Assembly (NCBI RefSeq): GCF_022230955.1
Contig: NZ_JAKKFI010000045.1
Coordinates: 62,001-126,000 of the forward strand
Source of the DNA: Micromonospora cabrerizensis
GTDB taxonomy: Bacteria > Actinomycetota > Actinomycetes > Mycobacteriales > Micromonosporaceae
DNA length: 64,000 bases
Direction: 5' to 3'
Both the position numbers and the translations under genes were made by a program. The notes below the pieces were generated by a model. It was given only the letters and a program-made list of their open reading frames with translations. It was not told the origin of the DNA and ran no database searches. Shown here in pieces: positions 60,332 through 64,000 of the stretch (positions are counted from its first letter, which is position 1; each line of letters opens with the position of its first letter).

Positions 60332-63300
60332 GTGGAGTGGGACTTCGCCGTGCTCGGCACGCTTCGCGTCACCCGGCACGACCGCGTGATCCCCGTCCCG
60401 GCCAACCGGCAGCGGGCGTTGCTGGCGACGCTGCTGCTCAACCGGGGTGAGACGGTCAGCGTCCCCGCCCTCGTCGACCGGGTCTGGGGCTCCCGGGCAC
60501 CCGCCCACGCAAAGGCGGCGCTGCACTCACTGGTCCGGCGGCTGCGCAGCACCCTCACCATCGAGGACCACCCGGGCGAGCTGATTGCGACGCGGGCCAG
60601 CGGCTACGTCCTCGACCTGCCCCCGGCCGCCCTCGACCTCGCCCGCTTCGACACGCTCGTGGCGGCCGGCCTGCCCGCCGACCCACACCGCCGCGCCGAC
60701 CTGCTGCGCGACGCCCTGGCGCTGTGGCGCGGTGACCCGTTGGCAGACGTCGACTCCGAGGTGCTGCACCGCGAGGATGTGCCGGCCCTGACCGAGCGGT
60801 GGGCGCGCGCCACCGAGGTCTTCTTCGACACCGAGCTGACCCTCGGCCGGCACACCGAGATCGTCGCGGAGCTGCGACAGGCGACCCGGCGCAGCCCGTT
60901 GCGCGAGGGGCTGTGGGCACAGCTGATGCTCGCGCTGTATCGCAGCGGGCGGCAGGCCGAAGCCCTCGACGCCTTCCATCGGCTCGCCGCGATCCTCGCC
61001 GACGAGTTGGGCGTCGACCCGGGGCCGGCGGTGCTGAAGCTGCGCGACGGCGTGCTCCGCGCGGACCCCGCGCTGAGCTGGCGACCACCCGCGGCGACGC
61101 CCACCGTCACTCCCGCCGCACCACCGATGTTCCAACTGCCGGCCGACACCGGCGGGCTGCACGGTCGCGCCGCGACGGTCGCGGCCATCCGGCGGTCCAT
61201 CGGCACGGCCGTCAGCGAGGGACGCCTGCCGCTGGTGTCCGTCTCGGGTGCCCCGGGCGTCGGCAAGACCGCCCTCGCCGTCCACCTCGGACACCAGCTC
61301 GCCGACGAGTTTCCCGACGGCCAGTGGTACGTCCGTCTGCGCGGCCAGCAGCAGACCCACGCTCGCCCGCTCGACGTCCTCGCCGAGTTGCTCACCTACT
61401 CGGGCGTGCGTGGTGCGGCCCAACCCGCCACGGCCGACGCGCGCGCCACCGCGCTGCGGGCGGCTCTCGCCGGCCGCCGCGTCCTCATCGTCCTGGACGA
61501 CGCCGCCTCGGCGGAGCAGGTCGAGCCGCTGCTGCCCGGTGCCGGTGGCTGCGCGGTGATCGTGACCAGCCGCAGCACGCTCGGCGCGCTGGTGGCGCTG
61601 CACGGTGGCCGTGCCATCGGTCTTGACCCGCTCAGTCCGCAGGACGCGGTCGACCTGCTCACCGCGGTGTTCCAGGATCACGGTTTCTCCGTCGCGCCGG
61701 ACGTCGTGCGCGACCTGGCCGGGCTCTGCGGCAACCTCCCGCTGGCACTGCGCATCGTGGCGGCCAACCTGGCCACGGCCGGCCCGACCGACGCGCACGC
61801 GTACGTGCGGCGACTGCGCGACGGCGACCGACTCGGCGGCCTGTCGGTGCCCGGTGATCCGCGAGTGACGCTGCGCGCCGCGATCGCGCCGTCCTACCAG
61901 CGGCTCGGCGCAGCGGAGCGGCGGGCGCTGCGGCTGCTCGGGTCGACGCCCACCGACTGCTTCACCATCGAGGACCTCGCGGCCCTCACGGACGTCGACT
62001 GGCCCGTCGCGGACGCGCTGCTGCGCACCCTGACCAGCAGCCACCTGGTCCGCCCCGCCCGGGGCGGCCGGTTCGCCACCCACGACCTGATCCGCCTGTA
62101 CGCCGCCGAGCAGTCCCACCTCGAGGACACCGCCGACCAGCGCGCCGAAGCCCTCAGCCGGCTGTTCCACGGTTACCTGGCCACCGCCGACGCGCTGGCG
62201 CGGCGCAGCTATCCCCGGATGGCGTTCCTCCCGCAACCCGCCGGGCCGGTCCGGCGCACGGCCGCGGCGGCACTACCGGAGCAACCGGGCTGGTTCCGCG
62301 CCGAGTACGCCAATCTGCTGGCCGCGATCCGGCACCTGGCGCAGCACGGCCCGCGGGAGATCGCCTGGCACCTCGCCGACCGGATGCGCGGCTATCTCCA
62401 GGAGACCGGGGCACACGGCGAGTGGCGGTCGGTCGCCGAGCTGGGTCTGGCCCAGGCCCACCTTGAGGGCGACGACCAGGGGGTCGCCGCGATGCAGGCG
62501 AGCCTGGCGACGCTGAGCGCCAGCCGGGCCGACTACGCCGACGCGCGGCGGCGGTTCACCACGGCACTGACCATCCAGCTCCGTCTGGGCAACCGGGTCG
62601 GGCAGGCGTCCATCCTCAACAACCTCGGCATCGTGCACCGGGAGGAGGGCCGGCTGACCGAGGCCGGCGAGTGCTACGCGCAGGCCCTACGGCTCTACCG
62701 CGAGCTGGGCAACCGCTACGCCGAGTGGAGCTGCCTGGGCAACGTCGGTGTCGTCCAGCTGGAGTTGGACCAACTGCCCGACGCGGTCCGGGCGCAGCAG
62801 GCCGCGCTGGACGGTTACACGTCCCTGGCCGTCGCCGAGCAGCCGCTCAACGACATCGCCAACGTGCTGCACAACCTGGCCGTCGGCCTGCGCGCCCTCG
62901 GTCAACCCAGCCTGGCGGTGCTGCACCTCACCCGGGCCCTGGTGATCCGCCGGCAGGTGGGCAACCGCTACGGCGCCGCCACGGACCTGGATCAGCTCGC
63001 CGCCGCGTACGTCGACCTCGGCTACCACGCCAAGGCGCAGGACCTCGCCGAGGAGTGCCTGAGCATCGCCCGTGCGATCGGTCGACGCCGCGTCGAGGCG
63101 GAGGCGCTGGCCACCCTGGGCGCCGTCGCGCTCGGCCTGCACGGCCCGGCGGCGGCACTCGATCTGCTGCACCGGGCGCTGCGGCTGGCCCGCGAGATCG
63201 GTTACCGCCGGGCCGAGGTCAACGCCCATCTCGGCCTGGCCGCCGCGTACCGGGTGGCCGACCGGCACCGGGAGGCGGCGAGCCACGCCCAGATGGGCGA

Positions 63301-63400
63301 ACAGCTCGCCCACGCGGCCCAACACCACCTGCTGGCCCGGCAGGCCCGGGCGTTGCGCGGGCCGGGCGAGCCCGAGACGCTGCTGCGGGCGGCCTGCTGA
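60332..63400 (+). CDS. AfsR-like regulator: BTAD, NB-ARC ATPase and TPR repeats
   Basis: A 1,022-residue multidomain regulator. Winged helix and BTAD (1-245: FAVLGTLRVTRHDRVIPVPA, QLMLALYRSGRQAEALDAFH), then an NB-ARC STAND ATPase (about 285-560; Walker A SVSGAPGVGKTALAVHLG, Walker B RRVLIVLDDAAS, LCGNLPLALRIVAANLA as the GLPL motif, RFATHDLIRLYAAEQ) and C-terminal TPR repeats (about 690-1010: ILNNLGIVHREEGRLTEAGE, LGNVGVVQLELDQLPDAV). GTG at 60332 was chosen where homology begins; the upstream frame is open but unlike the family. A signal-gated activator of antibiotic-type pathways; target unknown. Confidence 0.9.
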   Translation: MEWDFAVLGTLRVTRHDRVIPVPANRQRALLATLLLNRGETVSVPALVDRVWGSRAPAHAKAALHSLVRRLRSTLTIEDHPGELIATRASGYVLDLPPAALDLARFDTLVAAGLPADPHRRADLLRDALALWRGDPLADVDSEVLHREDVPALTERWARATEVFFDTELTLGRHTEIVAELRQATRRSPLREGLWAQLMLALYRSGRQAEALDAFHRLAAILADELGVDPGPAVLKLRDGVLRADPALSWRPPAATPTVTPAAPPMFQLPADTGGLHGRAATVAAIRRSIGTAVSEGRLPLVSVSGAPGVGKTALAVHLGHQLADEFPDGQWYVRLRGQQQTHARPLDVLAELLTYSGVRGAAQPATADARATALRAALAGRRVLIVLDDAASAEQVEPLLPGAGGCAVIVTSRSTLGALVALHGGRAIGLDPLSPQDAVDLLTAVFQDHGFSVAPDVVRDLAGLCGNLPLALRIVAANLATAGPTDAHAYVRRLRDGDRLGGLSVPGDPRVTLRAAIAPSYQRLGAAERRALRLLGSTPTDCFTIEDLAALTDVDWPVADALLRTLTSSHLVRPARGGRFATHDLIRLYAAEQSHLEDTADQRAEALSRLFHGYLATADALARRSYPRMAFLPQPAGPVRRTAAAALPEQPGWFRAEYANLLAAIRHLAQHGPREIAWHLADRMRGYLQETGAHGEWRSVAELGLAQAHLEGDDQGVAAMQASLATLSASRADYADARRRFTTALTIQLRLGNRVGQASILNNLGIVHREEGRLTEAGECYAQALRLYRELGNRYAEWSCLGNVGVVQLELDQLPDAVRAQQAALDGYTSLAVAEQPLNDIANVLHNLAVGLRALGQPSLAVLHLTRALVIRRQVGNRYGAATDLDQLAAAYVDLGYHAKAQDLAEECLSIARAIGRRRVEAEALATLGAVALGLHGPAAALDLLHRALRLAREIGYRRAEVNAHLGLAAAYRVADRHREAASHAQMGEQLAHAAQHHLLARQARALRGPGEPETLLRAAC

Positions 63401-63461
63401 GCGCCGCCACGGCCGGGCCCGACGTCGCCGGCCGACCTCCGGTCACCGTCACGCGGTTAGG

Positions 63462-64000
63462 ATGACCGCCGTGCAGTTCGGGGTGCTGGGGCCGCTCGCC
63501 GTGACCACGGACGCCGGCGAGCCGGTGGTGGTGCCCGGCACGAAGGTACGCGCGCTGCTGGCCGACCTGCTGGCCAACCGAAACCAGGTGGTCTCGGCGG
63601 ACCGGCTCATCGACGACCTGTGGGGCGAGGACAGCCCCGCCAACCCCGCCGGCGCCCTCCAGGTGCGGGTGTCCCAGTTGCGCAAGGCGCTCAACGACGC
63701 CGAGCCGGGCGCCCGCGAGCTGGTCGAGTCGCGGCCACCGGGCTACCTGCTGCGGGTTGACGCCGTCGACGTGGCGCGGTTCGACGAGCTGGCCCGGTGC
63801 ACCGACGTCGAGCGGTTGACCGATGCCCTCGCGTTGTGGCGCGGCGAGGCGTACGCCGACGTGGCCGACGCCGAGTTCGTCCGCGCGGAGGCGACCCGCC
63901 TCGCCGAGCAGCGCCTCGCCGTCCACGAGCGGTTGGCCGAGGCCCGGCTGGCCCGGGGTGAACACGACCTGGTCGCCGCCGACCTCGCCGAATTGGTCAC
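63462..64000 (+). CDS. AfsR/SARP family regulator, N-terminal part (runs off the right edge)
   Basis: An open frame from ATG 63462 (or GTG 63471) to the window end, at least 179 codons: VQFGVLGPLAVTTDAGEPVV, VRALLADLLANRNQVVSADR, VSQLRKALNDAEPG and RPPGYLLRVDAVDVARFDEL form the winged helix and early BTAD. It lies 62 bases behind the AfsR-like gene, same strand. Full length and any NB-ARC/TPR part lie outside the window. Confidence 0.85.
   Translation, partial: MTAVQFGVLGPLAVTTDAGEPVVVPGTKVRALLADLLANRNQVVSADRLIDDLWGEDSPANPAGALQVRVSQLRKALNDAEPGARELVESRPPGYLLRVDAVDVARFDELARCTDVERLTDALALWRGEAYADVADAEFVRAEATRLAEQRLAVHERLAEARLARGEHDLVAADLAELV

Overview
The window is high-GC DNA with GTG/ATG starts, strong GGAGG-type ribosome sites, many 4-base stop/start overlaps, Tat and lipoprotein secretion signals, SARP/AfsR regulators and secreted carbohydrate enzymes. 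This points to a filamentous actinomycete; the gene content fits Micromonosporaceae (probably Micromonospora). That placement is inference. It reads as ordinary chromosome, with no phage, plasmid or IS genes and no rRNA, tRNA or CRISPR seen.

Layout. (1) 1-5273: a partial gene, a MOSC protein, and a secreted carbohydrate module (sorbosone-dehydrogenase-like protein plus LamG protein) divergent from a LacI regulator, with a perfect tandem operator between them. (2) 5314-17341: nitrogen island. The urea ABC transporter urtABCDE and urease ureABCFGD are both on the minus strand. Between them lie an AmiC/UrtA-like sensor without a signal peptide, a MarR regulator and a cupin. (3) 17342-19435: small membrane and DUF1851-like genes plus a decayed pseudogene. 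(4) 19436-26420: sulfonate utilisation, with ssuD divergent from ssuA-ssuC-ssuB, followed by a SELENBP1/methanethiol-oxidase homologue, a membrane protein and a methyltransferase. (5) 26510-30351: alpha/beta hydrolase, gene remnants, a large palindrome, and a Tat-exported GH71/99-like protein with discoidin and FN3 domains.

(6) 30476-53839: a large cell-surface polysaccharide locus. It holds a sugar epimerase, initiating sugar-phosphate transferase, flippase, two near-duplicate methyltransferases, four glycosyltransferases, a polymerase/ligase, a Wzz-like protein with an eroded kinase domain and a TylF-like methyltransferase. After an interposed VOC/WYL pair come an LCP ligase and then an exosortase module: a 49-residue micro-protein carrying LAATG, a 180-residue exosortase-like protein, a processive GT2, and a secreted protein with an exosortase-type C-terminal sorting signal. 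UDP-GlcNAc 2-epimerase and an acyltransferase close the locus. The layout suggests that polymer synthesis and membrane sorting of a surface protein are linked.

(7) 53927-55586: YeiH-type transporter with a small membrane partner, preceded by a cysteine-containing leader peptide and a 17-bp site that matches, at 14 of 17 positions, one in the ssu intergenic region. This suggests a common sulfur-responsive regulator. (8) 55691-59351: secreted beta-helix protein, secreted unknown, and an I36-like inhibitor. (9) 59400-64000: three SARP/AfsR-type regulators, the last cut by the window edge.
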